Shown: positions 35,985 to 48,422, counted from the stretch's first letter. The stretch is DNA of 48,794 nucleotides from Nitrospirota bacterium (GCA_003252075.1 QKDO01000041.1:1-48794); one strand, 5' to 3'. Notes: generated by a model from the sequence alone, not told the origin. Made by a program: numbers and translations.

Positions 35985-37394
35985 TCAGGCTTCGGATAGT
36001 GCTCTGGATACGATTTCCACCAGAAGCGGTATCTCGTTGTTCCTGACGGTGCGGGCGTCCAGCAGAAGCGCGTCTTCCCTGATGCGCGCAATGACGGGTC
36101 GTGAGCCTGATCGCAGACGTCTTTCCAGATCATTTACGGAAATGTTCAAGGGAACGATCGACACTGCATACGTATCGAAAGCGGCGTCCGGCAATGAGCC
36201 CCCGCCGGCCTTTGAGATGTCCTTGATGACCGAAATAGCGCCCGGGCTTCCCTGTTTGCGCAGTCCTGCTGCCAATTTCCTGGCCCTGATCCGTAGCGAT
36301 TCAACCGGTTGGAAGAGCATGTTCAGTACGGGTATGTTTTTCATCGCCTCGTCAGGGTCCAGATACTCCATCAAGGTAGCCTCAAAAGCGGCTATCGTCA
36401 TCTTGTCGACCCGCACTGCACGCGCAAGCGGATTTTTCCGGATCCTTTCGATAAGGTCTTTTTTCCCGACAATGATGCCACCCTGCGGCCCGCCCAGGAG
36501 CTTGTCGCCGCTGAATGTGATGATATCGACTCCGGACCTGAGGATTTCCTGCACCGAAGGTTCAGCATGAATGCCATACGGTTTCAGGTCAATAAGGTTG
36601 CCACTTCCAAGATCATACATGACCGGTACGCCCTGGTCATTCCCGAGCCGAACCAATTCGCTGATCGGTACATCTTCCGTGAAGCCGATCACTTTATAGT
36701 TCGACTGATGTACCTTAAGGATGAGGCCGGTCTTTTCGGAGACCGCACCGCTGTAGTCATGGAGATGGGTCTTATTCGTTGTTCCTATTTCGTGCAGTAT
36801 TGCACCGCTTGCGGTCATGACGTCGGGCACCCGGAACGAGCCACCGATCTCGACAAGTTCTCCCCGTGATACAATAACCTCGCGGTCCTTTGCCAGCGTG
36901 TTCAGGGAGAGGAACACCGCAGCCGCGTTGTTATTGACAATCAGTGCATCTTCTGCCCCCAGAAGCTGCCGGAGGATCCTGCCGGTGTGTACATGCCGTT
37001 TACCCCGCTTCCCAGCCTCAAGATCATATTCGAGATTGGAATAACCCCTGCTCACGGCAATGACGTTCTCAAGGGCACGTTCTGACAGCACTGCCCTACC
37101 CAGGTTCGTATGCAGCACGATGCCCGTTGCATTAATCACCTGCATCAGGTTGTATGAGGAAAGCGCGCGTATCTGCCCGGCAATGTCCGCGAGCAGCTTT
37201 GCCAGAGAGCTTACCGGCTTTTTTCCGTCAAGTATCTTTTGCCTTTCCCCGGCGATGACGTCCCGGACAGCCTGAAGAACAATGGCCCTCGGGAATGACC
37301 GAAGCCATGCTGATCCTTCGGGGCCTTTCAGAATCTCGTCAACGGAAGGAAGCCTTGAGAGCAGAGTGGACTGTTCGTCCTTTTTCTTACTCAT
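35985..37394 (-). CDS. selA: L-seryl-tRNA(Sec) selenium transferase SelA
   Basis: PLP-dependent bacterial enzyme that converts Ser-tRNA(Sec) to Sec-tRNA(Sec). N-terminal LPSVDEIL domain, then INATGIVLHTNLGRA, NNNAAAVFLSLNTLA, and the PLP lysine at residue 298 in SGDKLLGGPQGG. 469 aa. Its start overlaps the stop of the small upstream ORF by 4 nt. Selenophosphate synthetase (selD) and tRNA-Sec (selC) are not in the window. Confidence 0.97.
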   Translation of the reverse strand: MSKKKDEQSTLLSRLPSVDEILKGPEGSAWLRSFPRAIVLQAVRDVIAGERQKILDGKKPVSSLAKLLADIAGQIRALSSYNLMQVINATGIVLHTNLGRAVLSERALENVIAVSRGYSNLEYDLEAGKRGKRHVHTGRILRQLLGAEDALIVNNNAAAVFLSLNTLAKDREVIVSRGELVEIGGSFRVPDVMTASGAILHEIGTTNKTHLHDYSGAVSEKTGLILKVHQSNYKVIGFTEDVPISELVRLGNDQGVPVMYDLGSGNLIDLKPYGIHAEPSVQEILRSGVDIITFSGDKLLGGPQGGIIVGKKDLIERIRKNPLARAVRVDKMTIAAFEATLMEYLDPDEAMKNIPVLNMLFQPVESLRIRARKLAAGLRKQGSPGAISVIKDISKAGGGSLPDAAFDTYAVSIVPLNISVNDLERRLRSGSRPVIARIREDALLLDARTVRNNEIPLLVEIVSRALSEA

Positions 37395-37669
37395 TTCAGC
37401 CCCATGATCTTGAGTGCTTCATCAGCATTGCTCCCTCCGGGAGACTCTTCGGGCAGATAGGGTATGACCCCTCCTTTTACCGGCCGGATAACGATCTTCC
37501 CTTCCTGGGCGAGTATGTTGGTGACCCCAACGGGGTTTTCACCTTCAAAGTATTTCTTGATGGGCTCATTGAAGCCGGAGTATACCGCATGAATGCCCTT
37601 GAACCCCTCCTTTCTCAGGCTGACGATCGCATTCTTTACGAATTCTTCATGTGAGAGCCTTTCGTTCAA
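37391..37669 (-). CDS. small hypothetical protein coupled to selA
   Basis: 92 aa, soluble. N-terminal helices (LSHEEFVKNAIVSLRKEGFK), a central FNEPIKKYFEGENPVGVTN segment and a C-terminal stretch KIVIRPVKGGVIPYLPEE. I do not recognise the family. Its stop overlaps the selA start (ATGA), and it starts 33 nt after queC. The ATG is preceded by an AGGAGG, so it is very likely translated. Translational coupling suggests a link to selA, but conservation of the pair would need checking. Confidence 0.65.
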   Translation of the reverse strand: MNERLSHEEFVKNAIVSLRKEGFKGIHAVYSGFNEPIKKYFEGENPVGVTNILAQEGKIVIRPVKGGVIPYLPEESPGGSNADEALKIMGLK

Positions 37670-37702
37670 CGGGCACCTCCTGATTTATGGTTTCTCTGCT
37701 CC

Positions 37703-38512
37703 TCATGAGAGCAGCGGGTCTTCAATCCCTGCTTCTCTAAACCCTTTTTCCCTCAGCATGCAGCTGTCGCAGCGTCTACAGGGTGTGTATTCAGCAAGAA
37801 GTTTTTCATCCGCCGATTTTTGCACCGCCTGTTGTCCTGTGCCTTTTGATCCATGCCTCCTGACTGGCTGCGGATCATAGCAGCTCCAGGTGAGGCGATA
37901 GTCTACACCGAGCGCGAGACCCCTGCGTATCGTCTCGGCCTTGGTCATGGAGACGAGTGGCGCCTTGATACGGAAACGAAGCCTGCCGTCGACAGAGGCA
38001 CGGGTTGCGAGGTTCGCCATCCGTTCAAAAGCGGTAAGGTACTCCGGCCTGCAATCAGGGTATCCGCTGTAGTCGACCGCATTCGCGCCAAGGTAGATGT
38101 CCTCAGCCTCAAGTACCTCTGCCCAGCCAAGCGCAAATGAAAGGAAGATCGTATTGCGGGCAGGCACATAGGTGATGGGGATCAGCGAAGTGGCAGGGGC
38201 GCGGGGCGAAAGGTCAGTTTTCTTTGGCACTTTGCCGATAGCCTTCAGCCCGGACTTCGGGACTTCAATTTCCGATGTGAGCGCAGAACCGCCGATGTCC
38301 CTCAGATCGAATCCCACAACCAGATGTTTTGCCGAACCCGATGCGGCAGCCACTAATCGTGCCGAGACAAGCTCCCTGAAGTGCCGCTGACGATAGTCGA
38401 AGGTTATTGCATAGATCTCTTTGCCATCTTTTCGGGCGATCGCCAGTGCCGTTGCGGAGTCAATGCCGCCGCTGAGGAGGACGACAGCCTTTCCGGCGCA
38501 AGAGGAGGGCAT
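37703..38512 (-). CDS. queC: 7-cyano-7-deazaguanine synthase QueC, with an insertion in the zinc motif
   Basis: ATP-dependent conversion of carboxydeazaguanine to preQ0 in queuosine synthesis. PP-loop SGGIDS (residues 14-19), [14 protein letters not shown], and the [12 protein letters not shown] block are all typical. The zinc ligands are Cys211 and the CxxCxxC at 245, 248 and 251. The spacing of 34 residues between the first two is about 25 longer than in E. coli QueC (9); the extra segment is Gln/Lys/Gly-rich. 269 aa. It follows the DUF4388 gene by 2 nt. Other queuosine genes are not in the window. Confidence 0.92.
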   Translation of the reverse strand: MPSSCAGKAVVLLSGGIDSATALAIARKDGKEIYAITFDYRQRHFRELVSARLVAAASGSAKHLVVGFDLRDIGGSALTSEIEVPKSGLKAIGKVPKKTDLSPRAPATSLIPITYVPARNTIFLSFALGWAEVLEAEDIYLGANAVDYSGYPDCRPEYLTAFERMANLATRASVDGRLRFRIKAPLVSMTKAETIRRGLALGVDYRLTWSCYDPQPVRRHGSKGTGQQAVQKSADEKLLAEYTPCRRCDSCMLREKGFREAGIEDPLLS

Positions 38513-38514
38513 GG

Positions 38515-39567
38515 CTAATAGATGTCGTCTTTCGTCCCCTCGGTCATGTCGGGGCCGGCGCTTTTCAGAATGAACGAGCTTTCTGATGCGCGGTAGATAT
38601 ACGGATTGCCCCAGGGGTCTTCCGCGTCGGTGAATGCCGAAAGGGTATGGGGATAGGCGCCCTGCTGCAGCTTATATTCCTCTATCCTGAAGCGCAGATC
38701 ATCGACCTTTTTTGCCGCGGTAAAAACCTTCATCATATCATCCTTCTGTATAAAAACAACGGAAAGAGACAGGAAAAGAGCGGCTGCAACAGCAAGATAG
38801 GGCAGATAGCCGAGAAAAGAGGGCGAAGCTTTCTCCCTTGTATGCATTTCAACTGCTGAAACGAGCGGGGCAACCACTGCTGACCTGATCAGTCCTTTTT
38901 CCAGGAGGGAGAGAAGGATCTTAGAGACCTCAAAATTGTCCTTTCCCGCCAGGTCGACGATGGTGCTCACATCATTCTCCCCGTCGACAAGACCCAGGAT
39001 ATCTTTTTCTTCGACGGAAAGGTCTGCACTTTCTGCAGATGTCCTCATGAAGAGCGTGTCGAGCGTGAGCTTGTCCTTTATGACGGAGAGTTCGTCAACG
39101 ATCCTGAGCCCCTCCATGAGAAGATGCTGCGTGTCGAGCGAAAACGGAAGGTCCTTGTCTTGGGGAACGCCCTGGGAAGTGAACTCATAGGCCCCCTGCT
39201 TCCAGCCGAAGAGCTGCAGGACGATCTCGGTTATCTGCGCATTAATGATATCCTGAATTTTTTCCTTTTCAAGCAGTTTTTTCTGAATGAGAATCGTACC
39301 AAGACGCGCACCTGAAGCGCGCTGCTCCTCAAGCACCGTCTGCAGGCTATCCTCCGAGATGAAACCTTTCTTCAGCAGGATCTTGCCGAGGCGGTTGTCT
39401 TCCATTCTCTTTTTCGATTCTGCCCCGACAATGTTACCGTCGACGAAGAGGAGCTTAACCCTATCCATTTTACCGTCAAGGGAGAGCACGCCGGTCTTGC
39501 GCTGGAAATAGATCAGCTGCAGGATGTCAGCGAGGCCGAAATCTTTCAGGGAACCTTCTAAAGCCAT
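38515..39567 (-). CDS. DUF4388 protein with C-terminal GspG-like segment
   Basis: Starts with a DUF4388 (PATAN) domain, [19 protein letters not shown] and [13 protein letters not shown], then a MshEN-like helical part ([16 protein letters not shown] and [16 protein letters not shown], read as two repeats) and a winged-helix-like region ([19 protein letters not shown]). A single transmembrane helix (about residues 272-290, [19 protein letters not shown]) follows. The last 60 residues resemble the C-terminus of type II secretion pseudopilin GspG (DPWGNPYIY, then [11 protein letters not shown]). 350 aa. I start at the ATG at 39567, which overlaps the upstream gene by 10 nt; the frame is open 53 codons further but that part lies inside the upstream gene and looks unnatural. 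Confidence 0.75.
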   Translation of the reverse strand: MALEGSLKDFGLADILQLIYFQRKTGVLSLDGKMDRVKLLFVDGNIVGAESKKRMEDNRLGKILLKKGFISEDSLQTVLEEQRASGARLGTILIQKKLLEKEKIQDIINAQITEIVLQLFGWKQGAYEFTSQGVPQDKDLPFSLDTQHLLMEGLRIVDELSVIKDKLTLDTLFMRTSAESADLSVEEKDILGLVDGENDVSTIVDLAGKDNFEVSKILLSLLEKGLIRSAVVAPLVSAVEMHTREKASPSFLGYLPYLAVAAALFLSLSVVFIQKDDMMKVFTAAKKVDDLRFRIEEYKLQQGAYPHTLSAFTDAEDPWGNPYIYRASESSFILKSAGPDMTEGTKDDIY

Positions 39568-41231
39568 CCTTTTACTATCCTTCGTCGGGTAATGATATTC
39601 GAAAGAACATAGACACACGCCGCGAACAACAGTGAGAAGCTGTTTACCACCCAATGGGATATCAGGGGTCCTGATGACAGATATGTATTGGTGAAGGGGA
39701 TCAGCAGGAGAAAGAGAAACGGCCACATGAACAGGAACCCATAGAGGACCCTGCCTCCGAAGATCTGAGCAGCTCCGGGGAGCAGGAAGGACAGCCCCCG
39801 CATGATACCTCTGCGCCTTTTCTGGTATTCGTAGATGGATATGAGCCGGGTAACACGCTCCTTCACCTCCGTCTCATCGAGCTTGACGAGGGAGCGAAAG
39901 CACCGGGAGCACATCTGCCCCCACATAACATGCTTTTCGCAGCGCGGGCAGGATATGGAGTTGCATCTTCTACAGCGGTGAGCCTTGTTTCTTGAACGAG
40001 CGCTCAGGTAGTAGAGGGCGATGATTAGCATACACGCGGCGAAGGTATTTGCCCATGAGGAAAGCACAACAAGATCAAAGGTAGAGGTTACACCACGGGT
40101 TTCCCTTGCAAGGCTCCAGAGAGCCGGGAAAGAGAGCGTTTCATCAGCAACAATTCTGTTCGGTGTCCTCGCCGCCATAGACTGGTATCGGGATACGGCG
40201 TTTCGGTCAACCTCGACAGCTTTCCGGTAGTATTCATTCCCTTTTTCGTAGTCAAGGAGTTCGCGCGATACTGCTGAAAGATTGTAGTAAGCCGAGGCGA
40301 GCGGGTGCAAATTGATCGCGCGTTGATAACTCTGCAGCGCCTCTTCCAAATCATTCAACCCCACATAGGCATTTCCGATATTGACATATGCCAAGGGTCG
40401 GATATCGGGTTGCATCGTGAGAAGACGATGATATTCGGTAAGTGCTTCATCGTACAAACCCGCGCGTTTCAGTGCAAGTGCATAAGAAAAAAGCGCAGCG
40501 GGCTCTTCTGCGCCTTTCAGGGAGGTAAGCGCGTAAGTATTGTCACGGGACTCATTGACTGCGACCATCGCCTTCATCTCTCCTGATGAAGCCACCTGCA
40601 TGAAGCGTGAGGCCGCCCTGAAGAAGAAGGGAGAACAGAGCAGGGCGATCAGAAAAAGGTATACCACGATCCTGTCCATCCGGGACATGTACATTCCGAG
40701 GATGACCAGAATACCTGCCAGAAACAAGAGCGGACTGACCAGCGAGAGGAGTAAGAGAGCAATGAGGGGATAGATATTCTGTTTCGATTCGATAATATCA
40801 TGGGCAACAAGGGGGAGGTCGCTGATGCTGCGAATGGCAGCGATGATGAGCATAACGAGGATAAAAGACAGGACGAGGCTGTAGAACACGCCACCCGCCA
40901 GACTGAAGGACCACCAGAAGTTCCGCGCATAGGCATCAAAGCCGGCAATGATATAATCGACGCTCGTCAGAATACCGGCAGAGGAGAGCGAGAACTTCTC
41001 CTTTGCCAGGCTGAAATATACAGCTGGGAGGTCTGGCGAATACTTATTTGCCTTGCTGAGCAGGAACATTGCCTGATTCCTGTTGCTGCATGCCTCCTGC
41101 ATGAGGAGGGAGGAATAGACGTCGGTGTTCCGAATGCCGCTGTTGAGCTGGGACTCGAAAAAGTCCTCTGCACGGGACAGACCCGGCAACAGTATCAGGC
41201 AGAGCAGCGCAAGGACGGTTAGTCTTTTCAT
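39558..41231 (-). CDS. membrane TPR protein with zinc ribbon
   Basis: 557 aa: signal peptide (about 1-21), three or four transmembrane helices (about 105-215), a block of tetratricopeptide repeats (about 255-370, for example LAYVNIGNAYVGLNDLEEAL and YYNLSAVSRELLDYEKGNEYY in part), another transmembrane helix, a double CxxC zinc ribbon (CRRCNSISCPRC and a following CSRC), and two C-terminal helices. No known family as a whole. The start overlaps plsY by 4 nt and the end overlaps the DUF4388 gene, so it belongs to the envelope operon. A scaffold role in membrane or secretion assembly is a guess. Confidence 0.75.
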   Translation of the reverse strand: MKRLTVLALLCLILLPGLSRAEDFFESQLNSGIRNTDVYSSLLMQEACSNRNQAMFLLSKANKYSPDLPAVYFSLAKEKFSLSSAGILTSVDYIIAGFDAYARNFWWSFSLAGGVFYSLVLSFILVMLIIAAIRSISDLPLVAHDIIESKQNIYPLIALLLLSLVSPLLFLAGILVILGMYMSRMDRIVVYLFLIALLCSPFFFRAASRFMQVASSGEMKAMVAVNESRDNTYALTSLKGAEEPAALFSYALALKRAGLYDEALTEYHRLLTMQPDIRPLAYVNIGNAYVGLNDLEEALQSYQRAINLHPLASAYYNLSAVSRELLDYEKGNEYYRKAVEVDRNAVSRYQSMAARTPNRIVADETLSFPALWSLARETRGVTSTFDLVVLSSWANTFAACMLIIALYYLSARSRNKAHRCRRCNSISCPRCEKHVMWGQMCSRCFRSLVKLDETEVKERVTRLISIYEYQKRRRGIMRGLSFLLPGAAQIFGGRVLYGFLFMWPFLFLLLIPFTNTYLSSGPLISHWVVNSFSLLFAACVYVLSNIITRRRIVKGWL

Positions 41232-41812
41232 GACTTCCTGCCCACTTTTGGCTCAGTTCCCCTTATCAGACGATGGATATTATCCTTATGACGCATTAGC
41301 ACTATTATACTCATGATAAACGAAATGGGAAGCTTTTCCTTAGCGTCAAGAAGGTATAAGCTCAGCGGGAGCACAGAAAAGGAGATGATAGCACCGAGGG
41401 ATGATATCCGTGTGATGAGCACGGTCAGCAGCCAGATCATGACGGTGACCAGACCTGTCAGGGGGGCATAGACGATAAGAACGCCCAGGCTGGTAGCAAC
41501 CCCTTTTCCCCCTTTGAAATGCAGGAATAGGGAATAGTTGTGTCCGAGCACGGCTATGAGCCCGATCATGCCTTCATACCCATACCCAACCTCAAAATAT
41601 TGTGCGAACAGGACAGCAGCAGAACCCTTGGCCATGTCACCGATCAGGGTGAACAGAGCAGGCAGCTTGCCGGCGCTACGGAGCACATTGGTGGCACCGA
41701 TATTGCCGCTCCCGGTCTTCCGCAGGTCTATCCCCATGCCGCCCGCAATGATCTTGCCTGTAGGTATGGAGCCGAGCAGAAAACCGGCAAGGGCGATGAG
41801 GATGATCTTCAT
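41228..41812 (-). CDS. plsY: acyl-phosphate:glycerol-3-phosphate acyltransferase PlsY
   Basis: First acylation step of phospholipid synthesis, using acyl-phosphate from PlsX. Multi-pass membrane protein of 194 aa with the three conserved cytoplasmic motifs: GSIPTGKI, KTGSGNIGATNVLR, and HFKGGKGVATSLG. Overlaps pgsA upstream and the TPR gene downstream by 4 nt each. Confidence 0.96.
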   Translation of the reverse strand: MKIILIALAGFLLGSIPTGKIIAGGMGIDLRKTGSGNIGATNVLRSAGKLPALFTLIGDMAKGSAAVLFAQYFEVGYGYEGMIGLIAVLGHNYSLFLHFKGGKGVATSLGVLIVYAPLTGLVTVMIWLLTVLITRISSLGAIISFSVLPLSLYLLDAKEKLPISFIMSIIVLMRHKDNIHRLIRGTEPKVGRKS

Positions 41813-42351
41813 ATCCTCTTCCAGAAGGATACGGTATATTGGACCCCTGACACGACAGCCAGGATAAGGGCGATCCAGATAAAGACAATGCCGATGTCGT
41901 AAAGGTCAAAGGGAAGCCTGTCAAAGGCTGTGCCCACGAGGATGAGGCAGAGGATCGAGGTGATCTGTGCGCCGGTCTTGAGTTTGCCTCCGGTTTCCGC
42001 GGGAATAACGATATCCTTTGAGAGCGCCACAACGCGCAGCGCGGTAACAAGGAATTCACGCGTGATCAGGATTATGGCGATGAGGGCCGAGAGTCTCTCC
42101 ATGTCGACCAGGACAATAAGTGCTGATATTATCAGGAACTTATCTGCCAGCGGATCCATGATGATCCCGAACTTGGTGACCTGTCCTGATCTTCTGGCAA
42201 GGTACCCGTCCAAAAAATCGGTGATCGAGGCTATACTGAATACGAGAGCACCAATAACAGGATGATTATAGACTATCAGGACGAAGACCGGGATAAGGAC
42301 AATCCTGCTGAGGGTAAGCGCCGTCGGGAGGTTAATCCTCAAAGTATGCAT
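41809..42351 (-). CDS. pgsA: CDP-diacylglycerol-glycerol-3-phosphate phosphatidyltransferase PgsA
   Basis: CDP-alcohol phosphotransferase making phosphatidylglycerol phosphate. Start LPTALTLSRIVLIPVFV and the signature DG-x2-AR-x8-G-x3-D-x3-D present as DFLDGYLARRSGQ and FGIIMDPLADKFL. 180 aa with five or six transmembrane helices. Overlaps kdsC by 20 nt. Confidence 0.94.
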   Translation of the reverse strand: MHTLRINLPTALTLSRIVLIPVFVLIVYNHPVIGALVFSIASITDFLDGYLARRSGQVTKFGIIMDPLADKFLIISALIVLVDMERLSALIAIILITREFLVTALRVVALSKDIVIPAETGGKLKTGAQITSILCLILVGTAFDRLPFDLYDIGIVFIWIALILAVVSGVQYTVSFWKRI

Positions 42352-42910
42352 CGAACATTCCTTGCCAGAGGCCCTTTGCCTTGAGGATGAAGTCTGTCAC
42401 CTCACGGACAGCCCCCCTGCCTCCACGGTTTTTTGTGACCATGAAAGCGAACCTCTTGGCCTCTTCCGCAGCATCAGCCACAGCAACCGGCAGGCCTACG
42501 ACCGCCATGATCGGGGCATCAATGATATCGTCGCCGATATACGCAACCTCCTCTGCTTTCAGAGCGTACTGCTCCAGGAGGTGCTTATAGGCCACCTTCT
42601 TGTCAAGGCATTTTTGAAATACTTCCGTGATGCCGAGTTCATGGGCCCTGCGCTCCACCACCTTAGAGTGCCTGCCGGTTATGATGGCAACGCTTATGCC
42701 CACCCTGTGCAGCATCTTTATGCCGTGGCCGTCGCGCACATGAAAGGCCTTGTATTCATTGCCATTATTGTCCAGGATGATACTGCCGTCGGTAAGGACA
42801 CCGTCAACATCAAGAATGAGGAGTTTGATATTTTTTGCAATTCTTTTCGCAGCGATTTTTCCCTTGTCACCGGCTCGTGCTTCCTTCGGCTTGCGTCCCC
42901 TGTCTTTCAT
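42332..42910 (-). CDS. kdsC: KDO-8-phosphate phosphatase KdsC
   Basis: HAD-superfamily phosphatase that releases Kdo from Kdo-8-phosphate. Motif I LILDVDGVLTDG, then the KdsC-typical KAFHVRDGHGIKML and VAIITGRHSKVV, and motif IV region VAYIGDDIIDAPIM. 192 aa with a basic N-terminal extension. Directly abuts kdsD (no gap). Confidence 0.94.
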   Translation of the reverse strand: MKDRGRKPKEARAGDKGKIAAKRIAKNIKLLILDVDGVLTDGSIILDNNGNEYKAFHVRDGHGIKMLHRVGISVAIITGRHSKVVERRAHELGITEVFQKCLDKKVAYKHLLEQYALKAEEVAYIGDDIIDAPIMAVVGLPVAVADAAEEAKRFAFMVTKNRGGRGAVREVTDFILKAKGLWQGMFDAYFED

Positions 42911-43876
42911 TCAGACAATTCCCTGTTTCAGAATATCATGGAGGTGGATGACCCCGACGATAGAATTCATCTCGTCAGCCACGATCAGTGAGGTAATGGA
43001 ATGCTTTTCCATGATACCCAGCACTTTGGCTGCCAATTCATGTTCAGAAACCGTTTTAGGGTTTCTGGTCATCACATCACGGGCATGCATGTCAAAGAAT
43101 GCCTTTCCCCACTTCCCGATTCCCCGTCGCACATCCCCGTCAGTGATGACACCAAGGATCTTTCGGTCCGTGCCGACAATGACAGTCGTACCGAGCCGTT
43201 TGGAGGAAATCTCCATGACCGCTTCAGTAAGCGATGCCGCAGGTGAGGTGAGCGGAAGGGAATCGCCGCTGTGCATCAGATCCTTTACCCGGACGAAGAG
43301 TTTTTTCCCGAGGCTTCCCCGCGGATGGAAAAAGGCAAAGTCTTCCTCCCGGAAGCCCCGCTTAGTCAGGAGCGCCACGGCAACGGCATCCCCCATCGCC
43401 AGCGTTGCGGTCGTCGACGCGGTCGGAACGATGCCGAGCGTGCAAGCTTCTTCCCGGACAGAAATATCGAGATTCACGTCCGATGCCCGGGCGAGCGTTG
43501 ATCCGGGATTCCCGGTCAGGGAGATCAGGGTTACATTGAACCGCTTAAGGAAGGGTATCAGCGAAATGATCTCTTCCGTCTCTCCGCTGTTCGAGATGGC
43601 AATGATCACATCATCGGCCGTTACCATGCCGAGGTCCCCGTGGCTTGCCTCGGCAGGATGCATGAAGAAGGAGGGCGTACCCGTAGAGGAGAGCGTTGCC
43701 GCGATCTTTTTTCCGACAAGGCCGGACTTACCCATCCCCGTAATGACGATCCTTCCCTTGCTGGCGGAGATGATGTCAATTGCTTTTTCGAAGCCGCTGT
43801 CAAGTTTCTGCGTGAGAGCGAAGACAGCATCAGCTTCTATCATCAGGACCTTTCTCGCGATATCGAGGATGTTCAT
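42911..43876 (-). CDS. kdsD: arabinose-5-phosphate isomerase KdsD (KpsF/GutQ type)
   Basis: Converts ribulose-5-phosphate to arabinose-5-phosphate, the first Kdo precursor. SIS domain (RIVITGMGKSGLVGKKIAA, FFMHPAEASHGDLGM, SNSGETEEI) followed by two CBS domains. I start at the ATG at 43876 (MNILDIARKV), which has a GGGGAAGAG just upstream; the frame runs 21 codons further into the preceding gene. 321 aa. Part of the kds operon. Confidence 0.95.
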   Translation of the reverse strand: MNILDIARKVLMIEADAVFALTQKLDSGFEKAIDIISASKGRIVITGMGKSGLVGKKIAATLSSTGTPSFFMHPAEASHGDLGMVTADDVIIAISNSGETEEIISLIPFLKRFNVTLISLTGNPGSTLARASDVNLDISVREEACTLGIVPTASTTATLAMGDAVAVALLTKRGFREEDFAFFHPRGSLGKKLFVRVKDLMHSGDSLPLTSPAASLTEAVMEISSKRLGTTVIVGTDRKILGVITDGDVRRGIGKWGKAFFDMHARDVMTRNPKTVSEHELAAKVLGIMEKHSITSLIVADEMNSIVGVIHLHDILKQGIV

Positions 43877-43898
43877 GATCTCTTCCCCGGAGCGCGCA

Positions 43899-44365
43899 TC
43901 AGTCGACCTGACACCTGAGCCAGCCCGGCGGTATTCCATTCCGGTGGGCCTCGTTCTCGATGTCGTTCAGTGCCCCTTCTTCAACCGTGAGCTTTCTCTT
44001 TTCCCGTGCAAGCCTGTCCTGCAGCTGCTTGCTGTTCTTGGTGCCACGGAAGTCCTTCTCCTCTTCTCGCCGGATCGCCTTTTCTGTTGTCTGCACATCA
44101 TACTGCGCCTTTTCTATCTTCTTCTTCTGTGCTGTGGTCCGTTTGCACCAGCGCTCCCGTTCGAGATTGTCCTTTGCCGCGCGCGCATCCATTTTGCGTT
44201 CTTCCCGGGCATCTCTTTTCTTTATTTCGACAGGACGTGAGTCCGATGGCAGCTTATATTTTTCGATATCCCGGTTGGAATAGACAGGGGGCTGTTCCTG
44301 AGCGGATCCGATTAGCGGAAGTTGTGCGGCCGCGGCAAAGAGCAAGAGTCCTGCCAGTGCTCTCT

Positions 44366-44369
<4 letters not shown>
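43899..44369 (-). CDS. secreted coiled-coil hypothetical protein
   Basis: 156 aa with a signal peptide (MKRALAGLLLFAAAAQLPLIG, cleavage near GSA-QE in part) and a highly charged mature part rich in Lys, Arg, Glu and Ala, predicted to be a long coiled coil (EIKKRDAREERKMDARAAK, then EKAIRREEEKDF). One Cys in RERWCKRT and one near the end. No family recognised. Coupled to kdsA by a 4-nt overlap and located between kdsA and kdsD. Confidence 0.65.
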
Positions 44370-47666
<3,297 letters not shown>

Positions 47667-47768
47667 AAATATTGTTTGTAATTATATACTAATTCACGGA
47701 ATTACGGACAGAAGAATCAGCGTGCTGCGCTGATGCGCCGAGAGGCAAAGCAGTTCCCGAGCGGCTGC

Positions 47769-47797
47769 TTGTTTCAAAGCATGATAAATGCTACAAT
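47769..47797 (+). promoter_or_regulatory. promoter of the toxin-antitoxin pair
   Basis: TTGTTT (47769-47774), a 17-bp spacer and TACAAT (47792-47797), about 30 nt upstream of the antitoxin start, with GGAGG between them. Good consensus match and spacing. Confidence 0.5.
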
Positions 47798-47827
47798 TTA
47801 TATGCTAAATTTTCATGGAGGTTTATT

Positions 47828-48037
47828 ATGGCAAGAACTACCATAACGCTGCCTGGCGATCTGGTCAACGAACTGATGGCCGAGGTGGGGGCCAAGAGCA
47901 AGACAGAGGCGATCATAACCGCCATTCGGGATGAGATACGGGCGAGGAAAAAGGAAAAGATAAAGGCAATGGCAGGCAAGATGGAATTCACGGCGCCTGC
48001 AGATGAACTGAGACATAAGGACAGGCGTCTTGGATAA
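47828..48037 (+). CDS. vapB: VapB-type antitoxin (ribbon-helix-helix)
   Basis: 69 aa. N-terminal ribbon-helix-helix-like segment (ARTTITLPGDLVNELMAEVG) for DNA binding and autoregulation, followed by KSKTEAIITAIRDEI and a Lys-rich C-terminus (ADELRHKDRRLG) that should wrap around the toxin. Preceded by GGAGG 7 nt upstream. Overlaps the toxin gene, as is usual for such pairs. Confidence 0.85.
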   Translation: MARTTITLPGDLVNELMAEVGAKSKTEAIITAIRDEIRARKKEKIKAMAGKMEFTAPADELRHKDRRLG

Positions 48038-48422
48038 GGTGCTGGTCGATACCTCAGTCTGGATCGAGTTCTTTAGAAAAAAGGAGCCGCATTACAGGAT
48101 TGTATCTGAGCTGCTGGATGCTGATGCGATCTGTTGCGCCGGGGTTATCTACGCTGAGCTCCTGCAGGGTGCAAAGACGGAAAAAGAGCTTGCGACGATT
48201 AAAGAGTTTGTCCATGTCTTTGAATTTATTGCGGAAACGAGCACTTTGTGGGAAAAGGCAGGAGAGCTGTCATTCAATCTGCGAAGAAAAGGGATCGTCG
48301 CAGGGCTGTCAGACTGCTATATCGCAGTGGCGGCGCAGTCGGCAAACGCGAGCCTGCTGACGATTGACAAACACTTCTCGGCGATAAGGAAATTGAGCCC
48401 TGTGCGCATGTACGAAACATGA
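48030..48422 (+). CDS. vapC: VapC-type PIN-domain toxin
   Basis: 130-aa PIN-domain ribonuclease. Acidic active-site residues in LVDTSVWIEFF (first Asp), YAELLQGA (Glu) and GLSDCYIAVAA (Asp), followed by LLTIDKHF. The listed start is a TTG overlapping the antitoxin stop; a GTG at 48039, directly before LVDTS, is an equally good choice. Expected to cleave tRNA or rRNA when the antitoxin is degraded. Confidence 0.88.
   Translation: MDKVLVDTSVWIEFFRKKEPHYRIVSELLDADAICCAGVIYAELLQGAKTEKELATIKEFVHVFEFIAETSTLWEKAGELSFNLRRKGIVAGLSDCYIAVAAQSANASLLTIDKHFSAIRKLSPVRMYET

Noticed and set aside
33089-37700. tRNA-Sec (selC) near selA/selB
   Set aside because: I looked on both strands for a long-arm tRNA with a TCA anticodon loop (CTTCAAA-type) and found none; it must lie elsewhere.
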